From CAZYJR01 sp964647905 (lineage in GTDB: Bacteria; Desulfobacterota; DSM-4660; Desulfatiglandales; HGW-15): DNA of 64,000 nt. The first letter of the stretch is position 1; every line of letters begins with the position of its first letter. The stretch lies in NCBI GenBank assembly GCA_964647905.1, contig CAZYJR010000005.1, positions 100,602-164,601 of the forward strand, written 5' to 3'. This document shows, one piece after another, positions 8,011 through 17,418 of the stretch. The position numbers were made by a program, and so were the translations under genes. The notes beneath the pieces are model-generated. The model saw only the letters and a program-made list of their open reading frames with translations, searched no databases and was not told the origin of the DNA.

Positions 8011-9234
8011 ATGCGATGGAGACCTTATTATACAGTCTGGTTGGTGATGAGTTTTGGCTGGATAACCAACTACATGGTGCGAGCCGGATTATCGCCTGTT
8101 CTACTTTCCATAATTGACGAATTTAACCTGACCTATAGTCAGGCCGGTCTTATTGCAGCCGCTGTTTTCTATTCTTATGCAGCTATGCAATTTCCGGCAG
8201 GCGTCATAGGAGATAAGATAGGCCGTAAGACAGTACTGATACTATGCTCCTTTGGATGGGGGATTATGTCACTTTTGACTGGGTTGGCCCATTCATTTCT
8301 ATCACTTTTTATGTTTAGGTTGGCTACAGGATTTGCCCAAGGAACCTATTTCAGTAATGATCGTGCAATTATATCTTACTATACACCAAAAGAAAAAGCA
8401 GGGCTAGGACAAGGAATATCTTTTATCGGTCTTGGTATTGGGCTTACTATCGGTATTATGCTGGCGGGAGTAATATCCGATTACTTGGGGTGGAGATGGG
8501 TCTTTTACCTGTTTTGTATTCCTACTTTTCTTGCAGGCATTCTTATTGCCTATTTTATAAAAGAACCGAACATTGGTAAAACTCGTGCTCATTTTGAAGT
8601 CAACAATAATAGTCCTATAAGCATCAAATCCGCTTTTACTACTTATGATCTCTGGATGATCTATATAGCTGGTATAGCAGGTATTTACGGGCAGTGGATG
8701 CTGGGCTCATGGGGCCCGGCCATGTTCAAGGAAGTCGGGGTCGAAGCTCTTTCCACAGGATCCGCGTTTGCAAGCGTAGTGGGCCTATCAGCGGTCCCGG
8801 GGCTCATCATCAACGGGCTCGTGAGCGACCTTTTCTACCGCCGGGGCATATCACGAAAAGCAGTAGCCATGTTCGACTTCATCGGAGGGGCGATCCTGCT
8901 CGGGTTGGTGGGGGTAGGCATTCAAACCAAGGTCCACCCGATCATGCTCGTTGTTCTTATGTTTTGTGCGGGATTCTTTCTCTTCGGTCTGTTCGGCGTC
9001 CTCTACTCCTTAATCTCTGAGATCACTCCTCCGGGGGTCATGGGAAGCACCTTCGGACTAACCAACTCCTTCAACTATATAGGAGGATTCTCTTCGCCCT
9101 GGCTCACAGGCCTGGTCAAGGATGCCACCGGATCCTTTTCATATGGCTGCTACCTCGCGGGAGGCCTCTGTCTCATAGCCGCAGGGATGGTTTCGACCAT
9201 GCGACCTGCGTTTCGTATACATAAGCCTTCTTAA
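8011..9234 (+). CDS. MFS transporter
   Basis: A 407-residue major facilitator with about 12 hydrophobic segments. The loop between segments 2 and 3 reads GDKIGRKTV, the classical MFS signature, and there is a long loop around residues 190-210. It faces the opposite way to its neighbours and is followed 43 bp later by an FMN/FAD oxidoreductase, so it may carry that enzyme's substrate. The coding sequence changes from AT-rich (to about 8690) to GC-rich within the gene. The start ATG has a GGAG ten bases upstream. The substrate cannot be read from sequence. Confidence 0.88.
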   Translation: MRWRPYYTVWLVMSFGWITNYMVRAGLSPVLLSIIDEFNLTYSQAGLIAAAVFYSYAAMQFPAGVIGDKIGRKTVLILCSFGWGIMSLLTGLAHSFLSLFMFRLATGFAQGTYFSNDRAIISYYTPKEKAGLGQGISFIGLGIGLTIGIMLAGVISDYLGWRWVFYLFCIPTFLAGILIAYFIKEPNIGKTRAHFEVNNNSPISIKSAFTTYDLWMIYIAGIAGIYGQWMLGSWGPAMFKEVGVEALSTGSAFASVVGLSAVPGLIINGLVSDLFYRRGISRKAVAMFDFIGGAILLGLVGVGIQTKVHPIMLVVLMFCAGFFLFGLFGVLYSLISEITPPGVMGSTFGLTNSFNYIGGFSSPWLTGLVKDATGSFSYGCYLAGGLCLIAAGMVSTMRPAFRIHKPS

Positions 9235-9277
9235 CCAGGCGGAATGATGATTTCCAACCTTTCCGGGAGACAAAACG

Positions 9278-11224
9278 ATGAAACATGATTTTCCTCTCTT
9301 ATTTTCCCCTTTCAGCTTGAACAGACTATTGCTGAAAAACAGAATCGTAATGGCACCTATCGATACCAATTTGGCAGACGATAATGGCTATGTAACGGAA
9401 GACCTACTCGCTTTTTATGAAAGAAGGGCAAGAGGCGGAGTAGGTATGCTTATCGTGGAAAACTCACAAGTCGATTTCCCTATTGGAAAGAATACAAAGC
9501 GGCAGCTTTCCATACACGAAAATGCGCAGGTTGAAGGTCTCACAAGGCTTGCTCAGGTCATCCGTTCAGGGGGTGCATGTCCCGCCATACAACTCCATCA
9601 TGCGGGTAGGGAAACCACGCTGGAAGTGACTGGAGGACTGAGCCCCGTCGCCCCATCCCCTATCCCGTGCAAACACCTCAAGACTCCCGTGAGAGAGCTA
9701 ACCAAGTCCGAAATAGAAAGAATCATCGAGAAGTTTGTGTCTGCGGCTCTCAGGGGCAAGAAGGCCGGCTTTGAGCTTATTGAAATCCACGGGGCTCATG
9801 GATATCTGGTAGGAGAGTTCCTGTCTCCTTACACTAACAAACGCACGGACGAATACGGGAACGGCTTCCAAGGCAGAATGCGCTTTCCTGTCAGGGTCAT
9901 TCAGGGAATAAAGGATGCGCTGGGACGAGATTTCCCCCTCGGTTTCAGGTTCAGCGCGGACGAGTTTGTAAAAGAAGGGATTGAGGTTTCCGAGGCCCAA
10001 CGGATTGCCAAGGCCCTGGAAGACGCCGGCATCGATGTGCTCCATATCTCGGCCGGCATTTACGAGTCACTACCAAAGCTGCTCGAGCCCATGTCCTATC
10101 CTCAAGGATGGCGCTGTCACCTTGCAGCGGCAATCAAGAGATCGGTCTCGGTCCCGGTGATAGCCGTAGGGGTCATTCGGGAACCCTCTTTTGCGGAACA
10201 GGTCCTTGAACAAGGAGCGGCCGACTTTGTCGCAATCGGCAGGGGGCTCCTGGCGGACCCTGATTGGCCTGAAAAAGCCGTGAAGGGCCGAGCCTCCGAG
10301 CTGAGAAGATGCATCGGCTGCAATGTGGGGTGTTTGAGCAAGCGCCTGACCGACAGCATCAAGTGCTCGGTCAATCCCGAGACAGGGCGAGAGAGATACC
10401 ACCGGATTCTTCCACTGAAGGGAAAGAAAAAACGTGTCACCATAGTCGGGGGAGGACCGGGCGGGCTGGAGTCGGGGCGAGTGGCCGCTCTTCGGGGTTT
10501 TCACACCACTCTTTTTGAAAGGGAGAACCGGTTGGGAGGACAAATGAGGCTTGCCTCAATTCCTCCTGGAAAAGACAAGATCCGGTGGGCCATTGAATAC
10601 TACGAGAAGCAAATGCAACTCTTGGATATAGATCTCAGGCTTGGTGTGAAAGCCGGAGTGAAGGAAATCCTGGATACCGAGCCGCACGCAGTAATACTGG
10701 CCACCGGATCACTGCCCCTGACGTGCAAGTTCAGTGCGGCGGTCCTGACCGCCGATGAAGTACTTTCAGCCCCGCCCCCGTATCGGGGCGGGGGAGCTGC
10801 TGTCATTGGCGGTGGTTCCATCGGATGCGAGACGGCGCTCTTTCTTCAGGAAAGAGGCTGCCATACAGAGCTCTTTGAACAACTGGACGAGGCGGCCCAT
10901 GATATGGAGTCAATCAGCGCATGGGATCTCAAAGAGCGCATGCAAGAGGCCGAAATCGAGATCCATTTGGAATGCGAGGTTATTGATGTGCAGGATCAGT
11001 CAATCAAGGTCTTTGAGAAAGGACGAACCATCACCCACGGACCTTTCGACCTGACCGTATGCGCCGTGGGTCGAGAGTCCGATAGAGCCCTAGTCGATGC
11101 GCTGCGCCAAAGCGCTTACCAGGGCGCTCTGCGTCTGGTCGGTGACGCCGGTGAGGTGGGCAGAATTCATGATGCCATTCATCAAGCTTACTACACGGTG
11201 ACCACTGAGATCCATCCGGCTTAG
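9278..11224 (+). CDS. 2,4-dienoyl-CoA reductase/enoate reductase-like FMN-[4Fe-4S]-FAD oxidoreductase
   Basis: A 648-residue protein of the old yellow enzyme fusion family. Residues 1-340 form the FMN TIM barrel (HHAGRET and EIHGAHGYLVGEFLSP). A [4Fe-4S] motif follows (CIGCNVGCLSKRLTDSIKC), then an FAD/NAD(P) domain with GGGPGGLESG and GGGSIGCE. Such enzymes reduce activated C=C bonds of enoates, dienoyl-CoAs or heterocycles. The start follows CCGGGAG. The substrate is unknown; the preceding MFS gene and the nearby heterocycle cluster make an unsaturated carboxylate plausible, but this is inference. Confidence 0.9.
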   Translation: MKHDFPLLFSPFSLNRLLLKNRIVMAPIDTNLADDNGYVTEDLLAFYERRARGGVGMLIVENSQVDFPIGKNTKRQLSIHENAQVEGLTRLAQVIRSGGACPAIQLHHAGRETTLEVTGGLSPVAPSPIPCKHLKTPVRELTKSEIERIIEKFVSAALRGKKAGFELIEIHGAHGYLVGEFLSPYTNKRTDEYGNGFQGRMRFPVRVIQGIKDALGRDFPLGFRFSADEFVKEGIEVSEAQRIAKALEDAGIDVLHISAGIYESLPKLLEPMSYPQGWRCHLAAAIKRSVSVPVIAVGVIREPSFAEQVLEQGAADFVAIGRGLLADPDWPEKAVKGRASELRRCIGCNVGCLSKRLTDSIKCSVNPETGRERYHRILPLKGKKKRVTIVGGGPGGLESGRVAALRGFHTTLFERENRLGGQMRLASIPPGKDKIRWAIEYYEKQMQLLDIDLRLGVKAGVKEILDTEPHAVILATGSLPLTCKFSAAVLTADEVLSAPPPYRGGGAAVIGGGSIGCETALFLQERGCHTELFEQLDEAAHDMESISAWDLKERMQEAEIEIHLECEVIDVQDQSIKVFEKGRTITHGPFDLTVCAVGRESDRALVDALRQSAYQGALRLVGDAGEVGRIHDAIHQAYYTVTTEIHPA

Positions 11225-11272
11225 TCCTCTGAGCTTCAGGGCTCACACCTTTCGCCGGAGGAGTCTGCTGGG

Positions 11273-12760
11273 CTACATCTTTCTTTTCCGGGTCAACCCA
11301 ATTATATACGGACCGAGCAGAATGAAGAGGTTGATCAGAAGAAGGGCAAGGCTTATGGGCCGTGTCAGAAAAGTGCTCCAGTCGCCTTTGGACATAATCA
11401 GTGATCGCCGGAAGTTGTCCTCCAAGATGGGGCCCAGAACAAAGCCAAGAATGATCGGGGCGGGCATAATACCAATCTTTTGGAGGAGATATCCCAACAC
11501 TCCGCAGGCAAGCAAGACCCAGATGTCGAAGACCGTGCTGCGTATGGCAAAGGATCCGATGATGCAAAAAATCATGATAGCCGGGAGGAGGTAATAACGG
11601 GGTACCCTGATCAAGTGGGCGAAATACTTGGCACCCAGCAAACCGACAACCGCAAAGACTAAAACTGACACTATATTGCCAAGATAGATTGTGGAAATTA
11701 GATCAGGGCGAGTCAAAAAAAGCATAGGTCCGGGGGCCAGGCCGTTGATCATCAAGGCCCCGATCAGAATCGCAGTCTGAGGGTCTCCCGGTATGCCCAG
11801 AGAAAGAGTGGGTACTAGAGCACCTCCTACAGCGGCATTATTGGCCGCTTCTGCTGCGACCACGCCTTCGGCGATCCCGGTCCCATACTCTCGCGACCTC
11901 TTGGAAAATCGCTTTTGAATACCGTACGCGGCCATGGATGCTATAGCTCCTCCGGCGGCAGGCACTGCACCGATAAACGTTCCGATCATCGAGGAGACAG
12001 GTATCATCGGCCCCATACGGAAAAAGTTTGAAAGGTTGGGCAGGACCCTCTTTATTTTGGCCACCGCCACCTTTATCTCTTTGGTCTGCTCGAGCTTGAC
12101 CAAAACCTCCGTGACCCCGAAAAAGCCTACCATCACCGGGATCATCTCAAGGCCGGCTTCGAGGTCCCTGGAGCCGAAGGCGAACCTAGGGTAGCCGGTG
12201 ATCACATCCTGCCCTATGGAGGCGAGTAAAAGGCCTATTATGCCTCCCATCAGGCCTTTAAGAGTCGATCCAAAGGATATATAGCTGACTATGCTTATTC
12301 CCAGAAACGCCACCCCTGTATACTCTTGAGGCCCGAACTGGAGGGCGAAGTTGGCCAGAATCGGGGCTGCAAAGACCAGCACCAGAACTCCGAAAAGTCC
12401 GCCGATGGCAGAGGACAGAGTGGCATACCCTATGGCCCGACCGGCTTCGCCCTTTTGTGCCATCAGGTAACCGTCAAAACCCGTGGCGATGGCGGACGGT
12501 GTGCCTGGAATATTGACAAGGATGGCGGAAATAGATCCGGCGTAACAGGCGCCGACAAACATACCGATAAGGAAAAGCATGCCGTGAACATCGCTCATGG
12601 CAAAGGTCATAGGCAAAAAAATGGCCATGCCCATGGTCGCAGTCAGTCCTGGGATTACACCGAAAAGTATACCCAATACCGTACCTAGAATAACCAGGTA
12701 AAATGAGTAAGCACTTGCAAAATTAGGCAAACCCGCTAGAATAAGATCAAAACTTTCCAT
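11273..12760 (-). CDS. tctA: tripartite tricarboxylate transporter permease TctA
   Basis: A 495-residue TctA-family large permease with 10-12 hydrophobic segments and family motifs such as GVIPGLTATMGMAIFLPMTF and PGTPSAIATGFDGY near the N-terminus and SLGIPGDPQTAILIGALMI in the middle. With TctB and TctC it forms a secondary, binding-protein-dependent carboxylate importer. I take the ATG at 12760, which begins the conserved N-terminus, over an upstream in-frame ATG inside tctB. It is the last gene of the 26-11 kb operon and converges on the flavoenzyme gene. Confidence 0.93.
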   Translation of the reverse strand: MESFDLILAGLPNFASAYSFYLVILGTVLGILFGVIPGLTATMGMAIFLPMTFAMSDVHGMLFLIGMFVGACYAGSISAILVNIPGTPSAIATGFDGYLMAQKGEAGRAIGYATLSSAIGGLFGVLVLVFAAPILANFALQFGPQEYTGVAFLGISIVSYISFGSTLKGLMGGIIGLLLASIGQDVITGYPRFAFGSRDLEAGLEMIPVMVGFFGVTEVLVKLEQTKEIKVAVAKIKRVLPNLSNFFRMGPMIPVSSMIGTFIGAVPAAGGAIASMAAYGIQKRFSKRSREYGTGIAEGVVAAEAANNAAVGGALVPTLSLGIPGDPQTAILIGALMINGLAPGPMLFLTRPDLISTIYLGNIVSVLVFAVVGLLGAKYFAHLIRVPRYYLLPAIMIFCIIGSFAIRSTVFDIWVLLACGVLGYLLQKIGIMPAPIILGFVLGPILEDNFRRSLIMSKGDWSTFLTRPISLALLLINLFILLGPYIIGLTRKRKM

Positions 12761-12782
12761 TTTAGACTTTTTTTTCTTTCTG

Positions 12783-13277
12783 CTAGAAGATACTTGAATT
12801 AGGCAGATCAACACCTATAAAAACATCAAATACTATATATACTAGAGCCATCATAGCTGCGCTATAGAGAAAAACCAGACTTATATCGATGATTCTAAAA
12901 GATGCTCTAATCAAAATAGAAAAAACAAATACTAAAATAAAACCACTCAAAAGAAATCCGACATACTTCATAACAATAATTGAAAAGATGCATAGCACCA
13001 TGAAAATGATAATAGAACGATAAGTTATATCTATCTGAACATCCGTTTGATCCGTCTTTACATCATGAAGCCGCTTCTTACCTAATATGTCTTGTATAAG
13101 AACAAGCAAACCGAGACCCACCAGAACTCCGGCCAGGACCCTGGGATAGAAGGCTGGACCATGCCCGAACCCTTGGCCTTTCACGCTCGGATAGCCAAGG
13201 GTGTCAATGAGCACAAAGATCCCGAATACCAGGCATACAACAAATGTCAGCCATGTATCGCGTCTTACTGTAAACAC
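12783..13277 (-). CDS. tctB: tripartite tricarboxylate transporter small permease TctB
   Basis: A 164-residue TctB-family protein with four predicted membrane segments (about residues 10-28, 43-62, 88-108 and 115-155). It starts at a GTG with GAGGG seven bases upstream and lies between tctC and tctA, 22 bp from the tctA start. The second half is strikingly AT-rich compared with the rest of the operon. Confidence 0.88.
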   Translation of the reverse strand: MFTVRRDTWLTFVVCLVFGIFVLIDTLGYPSVKGQGFGHGPAFYPRVLAGVLVGLGLLVLIQDILGKKRLHDVKTDQTDVQIDITYRSIIIFMVLCIFSIIVMKYVGFLLSGFILVFVFSILIRASFRIIDISLVFLYSAAMMALVYIVFDVFIGVDLPNSSIF

Positions 13278-13293
13278 AGGTTTTCCCTCATCC

Positions 13294-13325
13294 GCCCCCT
13301 CCTCTTCCGAAAGAAGGGAGGGGGC
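13294..13325 (-). terminator. intercistronic GC-rich stem-loop between tctC and tctB
   Basis: GCCCCCTCC pairs with GGAGGGGGC, with a few further pairs inside and a short loop. No T-run follows on the transcribed strand, so it is unlikely to terminate fully. A structure here could protect the 3' end of the binding-protein message or reduce read-through into tctBA, a common way to make more binding protein than permease. Confidence 0.45.
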
Positions 13326-13347
13326 TTATTGATCCGGCAAGCGAACC

Positions 13348-14325
13348 TTAATTCTGCAGAAGCCCTACGGCTTCAACCATCCTCTTTACATTTGCATCCG
13401 ACTCCGCCCTCAGTTGAGCAATGCCCTCGGTATCCATATAAATCACATCGAGACCCGAGTCCTTGATCTTTTTCTGAGTCGCCGGGTCTTTAAAGGCCTT
13501 GCGAATCGCCTGATCCAATATTTTCACAATTTTATCAGGGGTCTTGGCTGGAACCACAATGGATTCCCAGAAGGGCATGGTTATATCCACCCCGCCCTCC
13601 TTCATGGTCGGGATCTCAGGGTAAGCGGGATGTCTTTCCTCGCCGGCGATGGCAACAGGGCGGATCTTTCCCACACTGATCATAGCCTTTGCAGGGCCTA
13701 TGGCTACGAACATCGAATCCACATGTCCGCCTGCCAGAGCTGACAGCGACGGGCCCCACCCTTTGAAGGGAACCTGGGTGAACTCAACTCCTGCAACCCT
13801 TGCAAATTGGGATGAGTAAAGGTGATCTATAACACCTGCGCCCGCATTGCCGTTCTTGATCTCGCCCGGGTTTGCCTTTGCATAATCCACAAATTCCTCC
13901 AAGGTCTCCCAGGGAGATTCACTGTTCACCAAGAGAAAGAGAGGCGGGTTGATTATACCTGAAACAGCCTTGTACTCGCTCATCATTACGGGTGACACGG
14001 ATGTATACTGAGCAATGGCCGCACTAATGCCGAGAAAGCCCAGGGTGTAGCCATCAGGGGCTGCATCCACCAAAGCTTTGGCCCCAACCAATGATCCGGC
14101 CCCCGGCATATTCTTCACCACCACAGGCTTGCCTAATTCCTTTTCCATTTGAGCCGCCAGGATCCTGCAAGTCATGTCACCGGAGCCACCCGGAGACCAG
14201 GGGACGATCAATGTAATTGGTTTTTCAGGAAACCCGGCCCCGGCAGGCGCCGGTCCCAGGACGAGAACCGAGGCTGCAAGCAGAGCTGAAGCAAAGCACA
14301 GTTGTTTTGAAAGACGTCCTAACAT
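13348..14325 (-). CDS. tctC: tripartite tricarboxylate transporter substrate-binding protein TctC (Bug family)
   Basis: A 325-residue periplasmic binding protein. Residues 1-28 form a signal peptide, then FPEKPITLIVPWSPGGSGD, the typical start of mature Bug proteins, and PGAGSLVGAK, TLGFLG and VPFKGWGPSLSALAGGHVD further on. Bug proteins bind carboxylates through water-mediated contacts to the first two loops. The start is the ATG at 14325, seven bases after AGGAGG; an in-frame ATG at 14391 lacks a site. Given its operon, a pyridine carboxylate or similar acid is a likely ligand, but this is inference. Confidence 0.93.
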   Translation of the reverse strand: MLGRLSKQLCFASALLAASVLVLGPAPAGAGFPEKPITLIVPWSPGGSGDMTCRILAAQMEKELGKPVVVKNMPGAGSLVGAKALVDAAPDGYTLGFLGISAAIAQYTSVSPVMMSEYKAVSGIINPPLFLLVNSESPWETLEEFVDYAKANPGEIKNGNAGAGVIDHLYSSQFARVAGVEFTQVPFKGWGPSLSALAGGHVDSMFVAIGPAKAMISVGKIRPVAIAGEERHPAYPEIPTMKEGGVDITMPFWESIVVPAKTPDKIVKILDQAIRKAFKDPATQKKIKDSGLDVIYMDTEGIAQLRAESDANVKRMVEAVGLLQN

Positions 14326-14498
14326 GTTAATCCTCCTCTTGAGTTGTGTTGATGATTTTTCTGGAAAATACGGGTCCTTTCCAACCTCCATACCAAAACA
14401 GCCGAATTAACCTCCTTCCCCTCTGATGCATCATATCTCTAAAGCAAAAATCCCCATGTGCGCAGCATGTAGGCATTCCTCGCAAGCAAGCACAGGAT

Positions 14499-15806
14499 CT
14501 ATCTCAACATCATCTTGGGCAGCAAAAGAGCCAAGTCCGGAAAAAGAGAGATCAGGATCACGATGGCGAATATGGCGAAAAGAAACGGGGCAACGCCGCG
14601 GAAAATGGTCTCCACCGGCACGTCTTTGGCCACGCCCGCCACGGTATATATATTGAGCCCCATGGGAGGTGTTATAAGCCCGGCCTCCATCATCAGGACG
14701 GCAATCACCCCGAACCATATTGGGTCAAACCCGAGCGCCAGTACGATCGGGTATATGACCGGCATGGTAAGCACCATCATTGAGATGGCATCAAGAAAGC
14801 AGCCCAAAAAAAGATATATAAGAATGATTATGGTCAATATCAGGTAAGGGGAGACCTGCAAGGCCGCGACCCAGCTCGAGGCCTTCATGGGTATGGTAGA
14901 CAAGGCCAGGAAATAGCTGAAGACATTTGCGCCCGCCACCAGGAATAGCACCATCACCGAGATGCGGATGGTGTCCTTGAGCGCCTCGGTGAGGTTCCAC
15001 CAGGTCAGCCTGCCTTTGGCCAGAACGACCACGAAGAGGAGCGTTGCCCCGATGGCCCCCGCTTCTGTCGGTGTAAAAAACCCTAAGTAAATTCCCCCTA
15101 TAACGATTAGAAAGACTGCCAAAGGCTCCCATACCGCTTTAACGGAAGATATTTTCTCTTGAAAACTTACCGTCTCCTTAATAGAAGGAGCCAAATCAGG
15201 ATTTATTTTTACTAACAAAAATACTATAAAAAGATACGCAAAAGAGAGCAAGACCCCTGGTATGATGCCAGCTATGAGGAGTTTTCCAATGGATTGCTCG
15301 GTCATCATGCCGTAGACCACGAAGCCGATGCTGGGGGGTATCAGGAAGCCCAGGGTCCCACCTGCGGCAATGCTTCCTGTGGCCAGCCTCGGGTGATAGT
15401 TGAACCGCTTCATCTCCGGCAGAGCGACGTTCCCCATGGCGGCTGCAGTGGCCACGGACGAGCCCGAGACCGCTGCAAACCCGGCACACGCCCCTATAGT
15501 GGCTATACTGAGCCCCCCGGGGAGCCTCCTGAGCCACTTGTCAAATGTGCCGTAAAGTTCATAGGTCATCCTGGAGGTGCCGGCAAAGCTGCCCATGACG
15601 ATGAACAAGGGGATCACTGTATACGGATAGTAGGCCGAGACCTCGTAGGCGGTCCTGGCCAGGACCGGGAGCGCGGCCCCGAAGGAGGTGAGATAGGCGG
15701 TCCCCAGGAAGCCCACCAGCATCATGGCAAAGGCGATGGGCATACCCAGGAACAAAAGCAGAAAGACCAGCAAGGTCCCCACAACACCGGCTACCAGTGG
15801 ATCCAT
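14499..15806 (-). CDS. dctM: TRAP transporter large permease DctM
   Basis: A 435-residue DctM-family protein with 11-12 membrane segments and motifs GMPIAFAMMLVGFLG near the N-terminus, GGTLGFLIPPSIGFVVYG and GLITPPMGLNIYTVAG. It is the sodium-driven translocating subunit of a TRAP uptake system, 7 bp after dctQ. A stretch at about 15060-15250, encoding a loop between segments, is much more AT-rich than its surroundings. The 173-bp gap to tctC contains no gene that I can see. Confidence 0.93.
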   Translation of the reverse strand: MDPLVAGVVGTLLVFLLLFLGMPIAFAMMLVGFLGTAYLTSFGAALPVLARTAYEVSAYYPYTVIPLFIVMGSFAGTSRMTYELYGTFDKWLRRLPGGLSIATIGACAGFAAVSGSSVATAAAMGNVALPEMKRFNYHPRLATGSIAAGGTLGFLIPPSIGFVVYGMMTEQSIGKLLIAGIIPGVLLSFAYLFIVFLLVKINPDLAPSIKETVSFQEKISSVKAVWEPLAVFLIVIGGIYLGFFTPTEAGAIGATLLFVVVLAKGRLTWWNLTEALKDTIRISVMVLFLVAGANVFSYFLALSTIPMKASSWVAALQVSPYLILTIIILIYLFLGCFLDAISMMVLTMPVIYPIVLALGFDPIWFGVIAVLMMEAGLITPPMGLNIYTVAGVAKDVPVETIFRGVAPFLFAIFAIVILISLFPDLALLLPKMMLR

Positions 15807-15813
15807 AACGTCC

Positions 15814-16287
15814 TCAGGCCCTCCCTACCAGTCTTTTAACAGTGTCCACCAGATCGAGCACCAGCTCCATAAACAGCAGGAACGCACCCACCGCCACCAA
15901 GACCTTGAAGGGCCTCTGGGGGATTCGAAGCATGTCTGAGACCGCGGTTTCCTCCATTCCGACCACCCAACCCTGCCAGGCGAGCAGGCCGATTATCAGC
16001 AGGCTGAGCAAGGTGGTTATCAGCTCCAGGATCAGTCTTCCCTTCTCCGGGAGCCTGGTTATAAGCATTTCCACCCGCACATGCCCTTTCACCTGTTGGG
16101 TGTAGGCCAGGCCGAGGAGGATGATCACCGCCAGCATGTAACTCGATAGCTCCACCGCCCCGGGTATGGGCCGGGCAAGTACGGCCCGGCCCACCACATC
16201 GACACTCGTGAGGAGCATCATTGGAACGAGCAGGAACATCCCTGCATAGCACACCCAAAGGGTCAGCCTCTGTATCCACTTTCTCAT
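15814..16287 (-). CDS. dctQ: TRAP transporter small permease DctQ
   Basis: A 157-residue DctQ protein with four membrane segments and the family's central pattern (DVVGRAVLARPIPGAVELSS then GHVRVEM). It partners DctM and DctP in the same operon. The ATG at 16287 follows the dctP stop by 43 bp. Confidence 0.9.
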   Translation of the reverse strand: MRKWIQRLTLWVCYAGMFLLVPMMLLTSVDVVGRAVLARPIPGAVELSSYMLAVIILLGLAYTQQVKGHVRVEMLITRLPEKGRLILELITTLLSLLIIGLLAWQGWVVGMEETAVSDMLRIPQRPFKVLVAVGAFLLFMELVLDLVDTVKRLVGRA

Positions 16288-16330
16288 GATATGCAGCCCG
16301 TTGATGCCGCCGGAGCGGCGGATGTCGCTC

Positions 16331-17383
16331 CTACCACTCCGATGGACATGCCACGCACTTCACGCCATGCTCCCTGGTGACCTGATCAAAGATCTGCACC
16401 GCCTTCTTTGCGGGCAGGCCCTTGGCCTCCAGATCCTCCACCCACTTCTTGGTCTCCTCCTGGAAGGCCTCAAACCACTCTTCCTCCTGCTCCTGAGGCA
16501 GTGTATAGATCTCTACCCCGTGGCCTTTGATCTCCTTCATCATCTCATCATAGACATCCCTGGTGAGTCCTCCGGATGTACGAAACGGATTCTGGCAAAC
16601 CTCCATAATGAGAGGCTTTAGGTCGTCCGGGGTCTTATTCCAGCTATTCTGATTCATTATCACCCCTTCGGTAACGCAGCCGAAGGTCGCCAGAACCCCG
16701 TGCTTGGCCACTTCATAGAGGTTGAATCCGAGCACCAAGGGGGGACAGGTGACCAGCCCGTCTATGGTCCCGGTTTCCATGGCCAGATAGACATCCCCCA
16801 GGGGCATGAACACGGGCTCCGCTCCCAGGGCCTTGATGTAATTGGTCTGGTGTCCGCCGGGCGAGCGTATTCTCAAGCCCTTGCAATCCTCGACCGAGCG
16901 AACCGGCTTGGTAGTCCACAAGAACGCCTGGATGCAGCCGTTCAGCTCTATCATCTTCACCCCTTGAAACTCCTCGTGGAGTATCCTCTTGTGCATCTCG
17001 TTCCCGATGTCAGTGGCCACATCCTTTCCGTCCACCCAGGCGGCAAGGGAGAGCACGTCGCTCAAAGGAAACCGGCCGGGCGTCCAGGTCGCCGTGAAAT
17101 ACCCCATGTCTGACATTCCTTTGGCCACGATCTCATAGTGCTCCGGCCCTTTGCCCAGGGCGCCCCCGGCGTACATGGTGTAGTCGATCCTCCCGTTGCT
17201 CCTCTTCTTGAGCTCCTCCAGCATAGGCGTCCACACCGTCTGAACCTCCCTGCCCGCGGGCGGATGCCATGTGCTGAACTTCAGGTTCATCTTTGATTCG
17301 GCCGAAACCCCGGCGGGCAGGAACATCAAGCCCGCCATGCCCAAGACCACCAGCGCCGTCGCCCACATCAATTTACCCTTCAT
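16331..17383 (-). CDS. dctP: TRAP transporter substrate-binding protein DctP
   Basis: A 350-residue TRAP binding protein with a signal peptide of about 24-27 residues (ending AGVSA) and the fold-typical segments LKFSTWHPPAGREV, GLRIRSPGGHQTN and ETGTIDGLVTCPP. The arginine of GLRIRSP is the residue that usually pairs with the ligand carboxylate. The start ATG at 17383 follows AAGGAGG. The operon holds two different carboxylate importers, this one and TctCBA, both apparently serving the ring-degrading enzymes upstream. Confidence 0.92.
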   Translation of the reverse strand: MKGKLMWATALVVLGMAGLMFLPAGVSAESKMNLKFSTWHPPAGREVQTVWTPMLEELKKRSNGRIDYTMYAGGALGKGPEHYEIVAKGMSDMGYFTATWTPGRFPLSDVLSLAAWVDGKDVATDIGNEMHKRILHEEFQGVKMIELNGCIQAFLWTTKPVRSVEDCKGLRIRSPGGHQTNYIKALGAEPVFMPLGDVYLAMETGTIDGLVTCPPLVLGFNLYEVAKHGVLATFGCVTEGVIMNQNSWNKTPDDLKPLIMEVCQNPFRTSGGLTRDVYDEMMKEIKGHGVEIYTLPQEQEEEWFEAFQEETKKWVEDLEAKGLPAKKAVQIFDQVTREHGVKCVACPSEW

Positions 17384-17418
17384 TTTCAACCTCCTTGTTT
17401 TGGTTGACACCACCACGC

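Noticed and set aside
7905..8117. 70-codon plus-strand frame overlapping the start of the MFS gene
   Set aside because: It is in a different frame from the clear transporter and has no family features; the MFS start at 8011 explains the region.
11225..11272. Short TGAGC/GCTCA stem between the convergent flavoenzyme and tctA genes as a terminator
   Set aside because: Only five pairs and no T-run, too weak to list.
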